This document shows, piece after piece, positions 24,070 to 31,450 of a stretch of DNA of 64,000 nucleotides. The stretch spans positions 1 through 64,000 of the forward strand of contig NZ_JADCKF010000008.1 of the NCBI RefSeq assembly GCF_014982855.1. Reading direction: 5' to 3'. The stretch's first letter is position 1, and the number at the start of each line of letters is the position of its first letter. This DNA comes from Pseudoflavonifractor gallinarum. GTDB taxonomy: Bacteria > Bacillota > Clostridia > Oscillospirales > Oscillospiraceae. The notes below the pieces were generated by a model. That model saw only the letters and a program-made list of their open reading frames with translations, was not told the origin of the DNA and did no database searches. The translations under genes and the position numbers were made by a program.

Positions 24070-25548
24070 CTATGCCTCCCCCCTCTCCCAGGCCATGGAC
24101 TCCGGCAGGGCCGGGCAGGCCATCCACAGCTTCACGTCCACGTTCAGGGCAAATCCTCCCGCTGCCGGGTCCTCCCAGCGCCGGTTGGCCGCGGACCACC
24201 AGTAGAGCGCCCCGCCCCGGTGAAGGGGGCCCTTTACACACCAGTACAGTCCGTCCTCCTTCGGCTCCTCCGGCCACCAGTGCCAGGGGTCTTCCCCGAC
24301 TCCGGATGGGTGGAGCTCTTCGGTGAGCCCCAGCACATAGTCCGCGGAACAGCGGAGCGTCTTGGCGATCTGCTCCGGGTGATCCAGATTGCCCGGAGCC
24401 AGGTCGTTGCTGTAAAAGTACTTTTCTCCGAACTCTCCGGCAGCATAAGCCCGGAGGTCGGCCACCGAGACCGCCGCGTAGTATGTCCGGGGATTGATCT
24501 CTACCGAATCATCCAGCCCCGCCGCTTCGGCCGCTTTGAGGAGCCGCGCCGCGCTGTGCTGGATAGCAGACCGGTACTCCCGTTGCTGCTTTTCTCTCCG
24601 TTCCCCCTCGGCGCGGGCGGCGTCGTCCCGCCCCTCTTTCCGCAGGGCCTTAGCCTTGGCGCACATGCGGTCACAGGCATAGCAGCTGCTCTTAGACCGG
24701 CTGCACATCAGGCAGCACGTCTCCCCAAAACACATCTCAAAGGGGTTTTCTGCATCGTGGCGGAGGAAGGTATCTCCCCGGCGGCATGGGCTCCCATCCG
24801 GGCAGGAGAATCTGGGCCCCCACTCCGCTCCAGAGGACGCGGCCTCCAACAGACGTTCTGCGGAACCACCTGTTGGAGGGTTGCTTCCGCAGACTCGGAA
24901 AAGCCGTTCCTGAAGATTCTGCGGCATCCGCGCCATGGCATAGGCCGTCTGCTCCGGGAGGGCATCCCGGTCAAAAAGGGAGAGCCACTCCGGGACCAGC
25001 TTCTCTCGGATGACCTTCAGCCGGGCCAGCTTGGGCGCGGAGACCTTGCAGGCCGCCGCCACCTGGTCCCGCATCCGCCCCGGGAAGGTATACCCCTGTT
25101 CCTTGAGCTGGTAGAGCAGCGTCTCCACCTGCTGGGCCTGCTTGGCCACCTCGGCGGGGCTGAGCACCCGGGTGGAGGAGTTTGCCAGGATGAGCCGCAG
25201 CTCCCGCAGTTCCGGGGAGGCCTCGTCCCGCTCCACGATACAGGGGACGGCGTTCCACCGGTCCGGCTCCTCCTGCGCCAGGATGGAGAGAGCCGCCCGC
25301 CGCCGGTGGCCGGAGACGATGGTATACCCGCCGTCCTCCGCCGCGCGCACCCGGATGGGCTGCTGGAGCCCGCAGAGCTGGATGTTGGCGGCCAGCTCGT
25401 CGATGTGGTCCAGGCTGTAAAAATTGCCCGGGTCCTCCCGCAGGAGGGCAAGGTCCAGGTACTCGATCTCCTCCCGGCCGGTGTCCGACTTGGACACATC
25501 ACCCACGGCGGCAGCAAAGGCGGCGCTCATGTCAAACTTCCGCGCCAT
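24070..25548 (-). CDS. ParB-like partition protein with cysteine-rich insert
   Basis: A 492-residue protein. Residues about 25-120 form the ParB/Spo0J N-terminal domain, with IVSGHRRRAALSIL at the position of the CTP-binding GERR motif. A helical DNA-binding region follows (LSPAEVAKQAQQVETLLYQL to KVSAPKLARLKVIREKL). Residues about 250-300 contain a cysteine cluster (CFGETCCLMCSRS, CYACDRMCAKAK) that may bind zinc, and the C-terminal 190 residues contain another helix-turn-helix-like segment (EQIAKTLRCSADYVLGL). ParB and ParA overlap by 17 bases, so they form a partition operon. A copy of the 17-bp palindrome lies inside the first 25 codons. Usual ParB proteins are 250-350 residues, so this is long. 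Confidence 0.88.
   Translation of the reverse strand: MARKFDMSAAFAAAVGDVSKSDTGREEIEYLDLALLREDPGNFYSLDHIDELAANIQLCGLQQPIRVRAAEDGGYTIVSGHRRRAALSILAQEEPDRWNAVPCIVERDEASPELRELRLILANSSTRVLSPAEVAKQAQQVETLLYQLKEQGYTFPGRMRDQVAAACKVSAPKLARLKVIREKLVPEWLSLFDRDALPEQTAYAMARMPQNLQERLFRVCGSNPPTGGSAERLLEAASSGAEWGPRFSCPDGSPCRRGDTFLRHDAENPFEMCFGETCCLMCSRSKSSCYACDRMCAKAKALRKEGRDDAARAEGERREKQQREYRSAIQHSAARLLKAAEAAGLDDSVEINPRTYYAAVSVADLRAYAAGEFGEKYFYSNDLAPGNLDHPEQIAKTLRCSADYVLGLTEELHPSGVGEDPWHWWPEEPKEDGLYWCVKGPLHRGGALYWWSAANRRWEDPAAGGFALNVDVKLWMACPALPESMAWERGEA
25481..25497. repeat. 17-bp palindrome copy 6, inside parB
   Basis: GTGTCCGACTTGGACAC, the exact reverse complement of copies 1, 2 and 7, in the first codons of parB (encodes VSKSDT). 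Confidence 0.9.
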
Positions 25549-26314
25549 GGTCTCCCTCCTTCCCCAGCAGCTCCTCTGCGAAGGCCCGGTAGTCCTGGGC
25601 CGCCCCGCTCCGGGGAGACCAGCTCACCACCGGCTCCCCGGTCCAGGTGGACTCGTCCACTTTCGGCGAGCGCCGGATGTGGGTCCGGAACACCTTGCAG
25701 GGCGCGTGCTGGCGCAGGAGGGCCTCCCCCTGCTCCACCGTGTCGCTCTTGTACCACACCGTGGGCAGACACCCCGCGATATGGACGTCCGGGTAGATCC
25801 GCCGCAGCCGGTCGATCTGGGCGGTGAGCTCGTGCATGCCCCGCACGGAGTATGCGTCCACCTTGATGGGGATGATGACGTCGGTGCTGGCGGCGATGGC
25901 CGCCGCGCAGGCCGGCGAGAGGGCGGGCGGACAGTCCAGGATCAAAACGTCGTAGGCGTCGTCCTCGGCGATGGCGTCCCGCAGATCCCGGAGGGCGGTC
26001 AGCCGGGGGCGCTCCCCCTCCAGCAGGTCCACGTCCAGGTTGCGCAGCTCGTCGTCCGCCGGGAGCACGTCCAGCCCCCGGATGCTGCTCCGGTACAGGA
26101 GATCATCGTAGTAGGCGTCCGGGATGGTCAGAAGCCCGGCCAGGGTGTTGTACTCCCCCGGCGGGAGGAGGGACTGGGTGGCGTTGGCCTGGGGGTCACA
26201 GTCCACCAGGAGCACCCGCCGCTGGTACTCGGTGGCCAGGATGGCCGCCAGATTGACGGCGGTCACCGTCTTGCCCACGCCGCCTTTCAGGTTCACAATG
26301 GCAAATGCTTTCAC
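25532..26314 (-). CDS. ParA/Soj-type partition ATPase
   Basis: A 260-residue deviant Walker ATPase: AIVNLKGGVGKTVTAVNLA (Walker A'), VLLVDCDPQANATQS (A') and VLILDCPPALSP (Walker B). With ParB it would segregate a plasmid-like form or position the phage genome. The start is uncertain: a GTG at 26314 has AAAGGA nine bases upstream, while an ATG at 26332 overlaps the preceding stop without a clear SD. The C-terminal part is ordinary for ParA. Confidence 0.92.
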   Translation of the reverse strand: MKAFAIVNLKGGVGKTVTAVNLAAILATEYQRRVLLVDCDPQANATQSLLPPGEYNTLAGLLTIPDAYYDDLLYRSSIRGLDVLPADDELRNLDVDLLEGERPRLTALRDLRDAIAEDDAYDVLILDCPPALSPACAAAIAASTDVIIPIKVDAYSVRGMHELTAQIDRLRRIYPDVHIAGCLPTVWYKSDTVEQGEALLRQHAPCKVFRTHIRRSPKVDESTWTGEPVVSWSPRSGAAQDYRAFAEELLGKEGDHGAEV

Positions 26315-26331
26315 GCTGCATCGTCCTTTCA

Positions 26332-26532
26332 TCAGTATTCGTCGAACTTGAAGCTCTCCCGGATGGTGGCCCAGTCCACGCTGGCCTCCACCGTGAAGTA
26401 CCGGTGGGCCTCGTTGATGTACACGATCCGCCCGGTCACCATCCGGGGGATGCAGGGCATTGGGCCCTTGGTCTTCCCCACCTCGCCCGTGAAGGCGTGG
26501 GGGGTGAAGCGGTATTTCTCACCGAGGTGCAT
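26332..26532 (-). CDS. Small conserved-looking phage protein
   Basis: A 66-residue protein, with IPRMVTGRIVYINEAHRYFTVEASVDW, a two-strand core that looks like a small OB/SH3-type barrel, and a C-terminal TIRESFKFDEY. It lies between helicase and parA genes with overlaps on both sides. Function unknown. Confidence 0.65.
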   Translation of the reverse strand: MHLGEKYRFTPHAFTGEVGKTKGPMPCIPRMVTGRIVYINEAHRYFTVEASVDWATIRESFKFDEY

Positions 26533-26680
26533 GATCTCTCTCCTCTCTCAGGGCGGCCAGCGCCTGGCGCAGGGCGGCCGCCACCTCCTCGTGTTCGCCC
26601 CGGCGGTCCGGATCGGCCAACGCCATGGCCTCGTGGCGGAGGATCTCCGCCTCCAGAAGCGTCAATTCCCTGCTGCACAT
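26519..26680 (-). CDS. Small helical protein after the DnaB-like helicase
   Basis: A 53-residue helical protein (RELTLLEAEILRHEAMALAD). The ATG at 26680 follows GGAGGGCGGA; the start lies inside the end of the helicase gene. It resembles no family I know. Reality is likely because of the SD and the coupling with the next gene, but no function can be given. Confidence 0.5.
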   Translation of the reverse strand: MCSRELTLLEAEILRHEAMALADPDRRGEHEEVAAALRQALAALREERDHAPR

Positions 26681-27999
26681 TCCGCCCTCCATGCCCGTCT
26701 CGGGTCGTTGCTCACCGGGTTGATCTTGCTCAGGGCCAGACAGGCCGCCATCTCGCACTTCCCGGTGCTGCCGTGGCGGTTCTTGGCCACGATGACCTCC
26801 AGGGGAGAGGGATCGAAGCCGCTGGGCTTCTTCTCGGCGTAGTAGTCCTCCCGGTAGAGGAAGATCACCCCGTCCGCGTCCTGCTCGATGGCCCCCGTGT
26901 CACGCAGGTGGGCGAGCTGGGGGACCTTGTCGCTCTGCCCCTCGGTCTGGCGGTTGAGCTGGCAGAGCACCAGCACCGGGATGCGCAGGGTCCGGGCCAG
27001 GGTCTTGAGGGCGCCGGAGATCTCGGTCATGTACTCGATGCGGTTCTTGCGCTGGGCCCCTTGTCCGGGAGTGATCTTGCCGATGTAGTCCACCACCAGG
27101 AGCTTGACCCCCTTGACCTTCCGGGCCAAGAGGGCAATGTCGTCCACCATCACCCCGGGTCGCTGGCTGATATGCACCGGCAGGCGGCTGAGCTTGGAGC
27201 TGGCCTCGGCCAGTCTCCGTCCCTCCGGCTCGGTGAGCTTGTCCATCAGGAGACGGTGGCCCGGGATGCCGGAGAGGCGGCTCAGGCGCTTGGCCATGAG
27301 CTGCTCCTCGTCCATCTCCAGGGAGACAAAGAGGACCGGGCCGGTCCGCTCGGCCACCCGGTCGGCGATGTTGAGGGCCACGGTGGTCTTGCCCATGCCG
27401 GGACGGGCCGCCAGAATGTACATGCCGCTGGAGAGCATCCCGCCCCCCAGCAGGATATCGATGTCCCGGAAGCCGGTGGGTACGAAGCCGCTGGCCGTGC
27501 CCTCCTCCACCCGCTGCCGGTGGGCAAAGAAGGCCAGGAGGGCGTCGTTGGGGGCCAGCAGGTCCCCGGTCACCCCCTCGGTCTGGAGGTCCTCGATGCG
27601 CCGCCCGGCGTCGGCCAGAAGGGCGGCCGTCTCATCGTGCTCGTCCACCCGCTGCTGGAGCTCCTCCCCCAGGCTCCGGATGGCCCGGCGCACCGACTGC
27701 TCCCGCACCTGCCGGGCATAGACCTCCACGTTGGCGGCGGTGGGCGTGATCTCCAGGAGCTGCATCAGGTACTCGCTGCTCACGTCCGCGTGCTGGCTGC
27801 GGACCTCCTCCAGGATGGTCACCAGATCCACCGGCTTGTCCTCCCGGGCCAGTTTGACCGCCGCCCGGTAGATCTGCCGGTCCGACTCCAGGGCGAAGTC
27901 CTCCGCCCGGAGCAGCTCCTCCACCACCGGCAGGCACCGGCCATCCAGCAGGATGGAGCCGATCACGGCCTGCTCGGCCTCCACGCCGTTAGTCATCAT
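26662..27999 (-). CDS. DnaB-like replicative helicase
   Basis: A 445-residue hexameric helicase. The N-terminal domain starts GVEAEQAVIGSILLDGRCLP. The RecA-like domain has ILAARPGMGKTTVALNIA (Walker A), the LFVSLEMDEEQLMAKRL motif, LLVVDYIGKITPG (Walker B) and the C-terminal RDTGAIEQDADGVIFLYRED motif. It unwinds the phage fork. It overlaps the initiator gene by 11 bases and follows GGAGGTGG. No separate loader gene was identified; the initiator C-terminus may serve that purpose. Confidence 0.95.
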   Translation of the reverse strand: MMTNGVEAEQAVIGSILLDGRCLPVVEELLRAEDFALESDRQIYRAAVKLAREDKPVDLVTILEEVRSQHADVSSEYLMQLLEITPTAANVEVYARQVREQSVRRAIRSLGEELQQRVDEHDETAALLADAGRRIEDLQTEGVTGDLLAPNDALLAFFAHRQRVEEGTASGFVPTGFRDIDILLGGGMLSSGMYILAARPGMGKTTVALNIADRVAERTGPVLFVSLEMDEEQLMAKRLSRLSGIPGHRLLMDKLTEPEGRRLAEASSKLSRLPVHISQRPGVMVDDIALLARKVKGVKLLVVDYIGKITPGQGAQRKNRIEYMTEISGALKTLARTLRIPVLVLCQLNRQTEGQSDKVPQLAHLRDTGAIEQDADGVIFLYREDYYAEKKPSGFDPSPLEVIVAKNRHGSTGKCEMAACLALSKINPVSNDPRRAWRAECAAGN

Positions 28000-28795
28000 A
28001 GACCACCACCTCCTCCCCGTCGATCACGGCCATGTGGTACTTGCGGGGCGGCGGAGCCTCCGGCTGGGCGGTGTCCGGCCCGCGCTCCTCGTCCTCCCAC
28101 CGGCGGCCGTTGAGCCAGGTGGAGGCGTAGGGGATGCCCACCCCCTGCTGCCAATCCGCCCGTTTCTTCTGGCGGACCAGCGCGGCGGCCATGGTGTCGA
28201 TCAGGCTGTCCTCTGCCCGGAGCTTGTCCCAGGCCCGGATGGCCGCCTGTTTGTTCTCCCCTCTCGGGTAGAACTCCCAGAACTTAGCGAATCGCTCCGG
28301 TTTCCAGTCCGGCTCCGGTTTGTAGGCCCGCCCTTTTCGTTTCCCCGGCGCGCCGTCCCCCCGCTGGGGGACTATGGGGGTATTTGTTTTCTCTTTCTTT
28401 TGTTTATCTTTCTTTTGTATATCTTTATTTTGTAGTGTCGGATTTCCCGTCGACGGCTCACCCGTCGACGGGTTACCCGTTGACGGAAAACCCGGCAACG
28501 GCAGCACGCTCTCCTCCCGCAGGACATAGGCATTGCCGCCGAACTTGCCCCGCTCCCCGTGGAGCTGCTCCCGGGTCAGGTATCCGGCATCCTCCAGTTC
28601 CTTCAGGGCGGAGCGGATCGCGTCCCGCCCCACCCCGCAGTAGGAGGCCAGGCCGGACACGCTGTACCGCCAGTCCTCCGGCAGGGAGGAGATCACCGCG
28701 AACAGCCCCTTGGTCTTGAGGGAGAGCCGCGGGTCCCGCAGCACCCCGTTGGTCAGCACTGTAAAGCCGCCCTTGCGCTCGAAGCGGAAGTTCAT
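27989..28795 (-). CDS. Phage replication initiator / winged-helix protein
   Basis: A 268-residue protein. The N-terminal winged-helix domain (FTVLTNGVLRDPRLSLKTKG, VGRDAIRSALKELEDAGYL) is of the phage replisome-organiser type. A low-complexity linker has PSTG repeats and a KKDKQKKEK run. The C-terminal part (FAKFWEFYPRGENKQAAIRAW) resembles DnaD/helicase-loader tails. The linker DNA holds four 15-bp-spaced repeats next to an AT-rich stretch, as in a lambda-type origin. The start is set at ATG 28795; a GTG at 28810 with AAGGGGG six bases upstream is also plausible. Confidence 0.85.
   Translation of the reverse strand: MNFRFERKGGFTVLTNGVLRDPRLSLKTKGLFAVISSLPEDWRYSVSGLASYCGVGRDAIRSALKELEDAGYLTREQLHGERGKFGGNAYVLREESVLPLPGFPSTGNPSTGEPSTGNPTLQNKDIQKKDKQKKEKTNTPIVPQRGDGAPGKRKGRAYKPEPDWKPERFAKFWEFYPRGENKQAAIRAWDKLRAEDSLIDTMAAALVRQKKRADWQQGVGIPYASTWLNGRRWEDEERGPDTAQPEAPPPRKYHMAVIDGEEVVVYDD
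28380..28501. other. Candidate phage replication origin inside initiator gene
   Basis: Four repeats with exact 15-bp spacing start at 28446, 28461, 28476 and 28491: CCCGTCGACGG twice, then CCCGTTGACGG and CCCGGCAACGG. Directly beside them (28380-28437) is a very AT-rich, pyrimidine-biased stretch that contrasts with the GC-rich surroundings. Iterons plus AT-rich DNA within the initiator gene is the lambda O / ori layout. Confidence 0.55.
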
Positions 28796-28849
28796 CTGAG
28801 ATCCCGCCACACACGCCACCCCCTTGTCTGATGTAAAAATCGGCCCGTG

Positions 28850-29164
28850 TTACCAGATGCCCATGTCGATCATGACCTGGGTGGCCACGGCCTTGATGCG
28901 TGCCCGGTTGGCCGCCCGCTCTTCCTCGCTGACCTCCACGTCGCTGTGGGGCGTATAGCACAGCGTGGTGCCGTACTTCTCCCCGGCGTCCATGGTGGCC
29001 GACTCGTCCACCAGCACCCGCCGGCCTCCCATGTCCGTGAGCCAGTGCAGGCCCTTCCGTCGGGTCATGACGGTGTCCACGTGGTTCTTCCCAAAGGTCT
29101 CGGGGATGATCTTGGTGGTGACCACCAGCTCCTCCAGAGGCTCGATATCCAGCTTCAAATCCAT
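28850..29164 (-). CDS. Conserved-looking phage protein of unknown function
   Basis: A 104-residue protein, MDLKLDIEPLEELVVTTKIIPETFGKN.. in type, with a basic middle (VMTRRKGLHWLTDMGG) and acidic C-terminal helix. The SD GAGGAGGTG precedes the ATG, and it begins the replication operon just ahead of the initiator gene. No function known. Confidence 0.65.
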   Translation of the reverse strand: MDLKLDIEPLEELVVTTKIIPETFGKNHVDTVMTRRKGLHWLTDMGGRRVLVDESATMDAGEKYGTTLCYTPHSDVEVSEEERAANRARIKAVATQVMIDMGIW

Positions 29165-29176
29165 GAAAACACCTCC

Positions 29177-29440
29177 TCATCTCTCTGTATGCGAGGGACA
29201 GAATGTCCTATGCCGCCGGAGAACGCACTTGCGCTCCGGCGCACGGTGTGATATAGTGTGATTGCAATATTTCCCTGTTCCGTCCTCAGGTCTGGTCCAC
29301 CTGGGGGCGGATTTTTTTATCCCGGTCAAAAGCCGGCAGGCTGTGAGGATACTCACCGCAGCCAGGCTCCCGGCTGGGCCCACGCTGTCGGCGGCCAGGG
29401 CCACAGCCAGCAGGCCAAAGAACGCGATCCCGTCATGCAC
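29177..29440 (-). CDS. Possible small membrane protein
   Basis: An 87-residue frame starting inside the end of the upstream XRE gene. Its N-terminal half is hydrophobic (FFGLLAVALAADSVGPAG, then VSILTACRLLTGI), which suggests two membrane segments; the C-terminal third is basic and looks less like coding sequence. A GC-rich hairpin and a GGACA-N3-TGTCC inverted repeat lie within the last third (29193-29235). It may be a shorter gene plus leader for the next one. Confidence 0.4.
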   Translation of the reverse strand: MHDGIAFFGLLAVALAADSVGPAGSLAAVSILTACRLLTGIKKSAPRWTRPEDGTGKYCNHTISHRAPERKCVLRRHRTFCPSHTER

Positions 29441-29900
29441 CGCCGCTCACCTCCACAGGAATGCAGCCCCCCGGTATTTCCAGGACGCTCTGCACGATAT
29501 CCCGCAACTCTGCCACGATCGCCATGAACTCAGGCCGCTCTTCGTCGTCGATGACGTTGTCTTCGGCAATCTCCATCAGGCGCTCCAGCGAGTGCTGCTG
29601 GGTGAAGCGGCCCACGCGGTTGTATATCCGCACAGCGGCCTCGATCAGGCTACGTTCCTCCAGCGGGGGTACGATACGGCCATAGAGCGCATTCGTTTCA
29701 CTGAGATGCTGGCAGGCCAGGCGCTGGTCGTTATACAGCAGGACCATGTCCCAGATCACACCGTTGGGCGGGATCCTCTGGCCTGTCTCATAAGCCCGGA
29801 CGGACTCCACGCTGATGCCCAGCCGCTCGGCAGCTGCTTCCTGGGTGAGGCCGGCCGCATGACGGCTGGTTTTGTAGATATTCCGGTTATCTCCCGGCAT
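29433..29900 (-). CDS. XRE-family phage regulator
   Basis: A 155-residue protein with an N-terminal helix-turn-helix (KTSRHAAGLTQEAAAERLGI, SVESVRAYETGQRIP) and a helical C-terminal domain. It resembles clostridial phage XRE regulators of 150 residues. The ATG at 29900 follows AGAAGGAGTG. It sits in the leftward early operon, so it may be an early activator or second repressor. Confidence 0.82.
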   Translation of the reverse strand: MPGDNRNIYKTSRHAAGLTQEAAAERLGISVESVRAYETGQRIPPNGVIWDMVLLYNDQRLACQHLSETNALYGRIVPPLEERSLIEAAVRIYNRVGRFTQQHSLERLMEIAEDNVIDDEERPEFMAIVAELRDIVQSVLEIPGGCIPVEVSGGA

Positions 29901-29932
29901 GGTGTTCACTCCTTCTTTGGTGTACGATGGAA

Positions 29933-30133
29933 TCAGACAGCCGCCGGCCACAGCTCTTCCGCGGAAAGCCGCTCGATTCGGCCGGACTGACGGCAGATCA
30001 GTATGTAGTCCTCCCCGCTCCGCAGGATCAGCCGCATGGCGTTGTGGGTGATGAGCTCGGCGCGCTCGATTTCGTCGGTATCATAGTGTTTTTCCACCCA
30101 GCGCAGGAGCTGGGCCTGCTCCGGTGTTCTCAT
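29933..30133 (-). CDS. Small early phage protein
   Basis: A 66-residue protein (MRTPEQAQLLRWVEKHYDTD) with a helical first half and a strand-rich second half (ILRSGEDYILICRQSG). The start follows GAGGAGGACC. No family recognised. It lies between the excisionase-like and XRE genes in the early operon. Confidence 0.6.
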   Translation of the reverse strand: MRTPEQAQLLRWVEKHYDTDEIERAELITHNAMRLILRSGEDYILICRQSGRIERLSAEELWPAAV

Positions 30134-30147
30134 AACGGTCCTCCTCG

Positions 30148-30366
30148 TCAAACGATTTTCATACCTGGCACATACTTGATGCCCGGGTAGATCTCCCGGT
30201 TCGGTTTGTAGCGGTGTTCTTCAATGCACCGCTCAATGGACTCCACCGAGTAGCGGCGGTGGCCGTAATACTCTACGGCCTCGATCTTGCCGTCTCGCAC
30301 CAGCCGGACAAAGTCGCCCTGGCTGACGCCCAGACGCTTAATGGCCTGTGTTTTATTCAGCCACAT
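30148..30366 (-). CDS. Excisionase/MerR-like DNA-binding protein
   Basis: A 72-residue protein, MWLNKTQAIKRLGVSQGDFV with a VRDGKIEAVEYYGHRRYSVESI segment, the winged helix of excisionase/helix-turn-helix_17 proteins. It could be the directionality factor for the serine recombinase or an early regulator. Two ATGs are possible (30372 and 30366); the second has better spacing from AAGGAGG. Confidence 0.75.
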   Translation of the reverse strand: MWLNKTQAIKRLGVSQGDFVRLVRDGKIEAVEYYGHRRYSVESIERCIEEHRYKPNREIYPGIKYVPGMKIV

Positions 30367-30386
30367 ACTCATATTCCTCCTTTCAG

Positions 30387-30465
30387 CTTGCATCCTGCCC
30401 AGGCAGGGTCCGCCCTTGTCTCCCCATCCGCCTTCGTGGTAATATTTAGGCGGAGAAAGGAGGTG
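30387..30465. repeat. Promoter-RBS cassette, copy 1 (direct repeat)
   Basis: About 79 bases matching 30862-30940 at an offset of 475 with only a few differences. It contains a promoter and an AGAAAGGAGGTG ribosome binding site for a rightward small gene. Confidence 0.85.
30416..30445 (+). promoter_or_regulatory. Rightward promoter, cassette copy 1
   Basis: TTGTCT and TAATAT separated by 18 bases, identical to those in copy 2, directed at the 58-codon gene. Confidence 0.65.
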
Positions 30466-30468
30466 ATT

Positions 30469-30645
30469 ATGATGGACAAAGCAACTGTCGAAAAATTGGC
30501 GCTGCTGTATGTTGAGAAAAACCTCGCCATTGGAGATTCTCCGCTGCGTGCACTTGAGCTTTTCGAGGAAGCTCAGAACGCAATCAAGAAAGAGCTTGGT
30601 GATCGTTTATCAAAACATGTCTCCAGCTCCGCTTGGAGTCTTTAA
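30469..30645 (+). CDS. Small helical protein behind duplicated promoter
   Basis: A 58-residue protein, MMDKATVEKLALLYVEKNLA followed by SPLRALELFEEAQNAIKKEL. It is a helical protein with no recognised family. It runs against the leftward early operon and has a dedicated promoter and a very strong SD (AAAGGAGGTGA), so it is probably expressed in the lysogen. It ends convergently with the next leftward gene, overlapping by four bases. Confidence 0.7.
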   Translation: MMDKATVEKLALLYVEKNLAIGDSPLRALELFEEAQNAIKKELGDRLSKHVSSSAWSL

Positions 30646-30842
30646 TCTCCATCCACCGTAGACTGTAGTACAGCCTGCTCGCACTTTTTGAGAAGGGCCA
30701 GGGCCGTGCAGACATGCAGCCCAGTTAAAGCCTGCATGATTTGTTCTGCTCTGGCCTTCTGTGCGGGTAAGAAGAGCTCGTCGCATTCCTCCATTGACGA
30801 CGGGACGCCGTACTCCTCATCCAATTTCCAGTACTGCTTCAA
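30642..30842 (-). CDS. Small early phage protein, TTG start
   Basis: A 66-residue protein (KQYWKLDEEYGVPSSMEECD, then LPAQKARAEQIMQALTG). The start is a TTG at 30842 eight bases after GAGAGGAGG. It is in the leftward early operon. No recognised family. Confidence 0.6.
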   Translation of the reverse strand: MKQYWKLDEEYGVPSSMEECDELFLPAQKARAEQIMQALTGLHVCTALALLKKCEQAVLQSTVDGD

Positions 30843-30861
30843 TTTTCTCGCCTCCTCTCAA

Positions 30862-30940
30862 CTTGCGTCCTGCCCCGGCGGGGTGCGCCCTTGTCTCCCC
30901 ATCCACCTTCGTGGTAATATTTAGGCGGAGAAAGGAGGTG
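30862..30940. repeat. Promoter-RBS cassette, copy 2 (direct repeat)
   Basis: Second copy of the 79-base cassette at 30387-30465; it ends with the same AGAAAGGAGGTG and precedes another rightward gene. Confidence 0.85.
30891..30920 (+). promoter_or_regulatory. Rightward promoter, cassette copy 2
   Basis: TTGTCT and TAATAT with an 18-base spacer, the same as in copy 1, directed at the 132-codon membrane gene. Confidence 0.65.
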
Positions 30941-30950
30941 GGACATTCAC

Positions 30951-31349
30951 ATGGAGCTGGACAAAATCTTTACGATAATTTCTTTGGTAATTGCGCTTTT
31001 ATCGGTCTGCGTTTCGGTTTACTCTGTTCACCAAAGCCGCAAGTCTGCTCTGACCGGCGCTTTTTTCTCCGAGATGACACAGGCTTATTCAGATTACCTT
31101 CGATGTGTCTCCGAGTTTGTTTTTCGCCGCGGCACCTCAGAGCGAGACGCGCTTGCCGCCGCCCTGTACCGTCTCCAGCTGTTTGCCTCGAAAGAGATCT
31201 CTGTTGATGCTCAGGAGCTTTACGTATTTGTGCTTGACTGGGCATCTTCAAATCCGGTGCGGGCTCTTTCAGTGGATGAGAGAATGAATAATCTAGGGCA
31301 TAAAATGAGGGTTCATCTGGATCAGGCCCGAAAACGCGGCTGCTTTTAA
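30951..31349 (+). CDS. Membrane-anchored protein behind duplicated promoter
   Basis: A 132-residue protein with a single N-terminal membrane helix (IFTIISLVIALLSVCVSVYS) and a helical cytoplasmic part. It resembles the small DUF4760-like membrane proteins found in prophages, but I cannot assign it firmly. It has its own promoter and SD and is opposite to the early operon, again the layout of a lysogenically expressed gene, possibly for phage exclusion (inference). Confidence 0.75.
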   Translation: MELDKIFTIISLVIALLSVCVSVYSVHQSRKSALTGAFFSEMTQAYSDYLRCVSEFVFRRGTSERDALAAALYRLQLFASKEISVDAQELYVFVLDWASSNPVRALSVDERMNNLGHKMRVHLDQARKRGCF

Positions 31350-31376
31350 AACGGCGCTGTACAAGAGCAATCAAGA

Positions 31377-31413
31377 GGTCTATTGGTATGATGAGAGTTT
31401 CGGCCAATAGACA
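31377..31413. terminator. Hairpin between convergent genes
   Basis: GTCTATTGG and CCAATAGAC flank an 18-base loop between the rightward membrane gene and the leftward Cro-like gene. No T tract follows, so it may be a weak terminator for both directions. Confidence 0.35.
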
Positions 31414-31450
31414 CACTGTTAGGAGCCCTGTGACAAAACAGTCAAATGAA

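Noticed and set aside
28443-28501. CRISPR-like array
   Set aside because: Period of 15 bp inside a coding sequence; origin iterons fit better.
29193-29205. GGACA-N3-TGTCC as a copy of the dispersed palindrome
   Set aside because: Arms are in the opposite order and spacing differs, so it is another inverted repeat.
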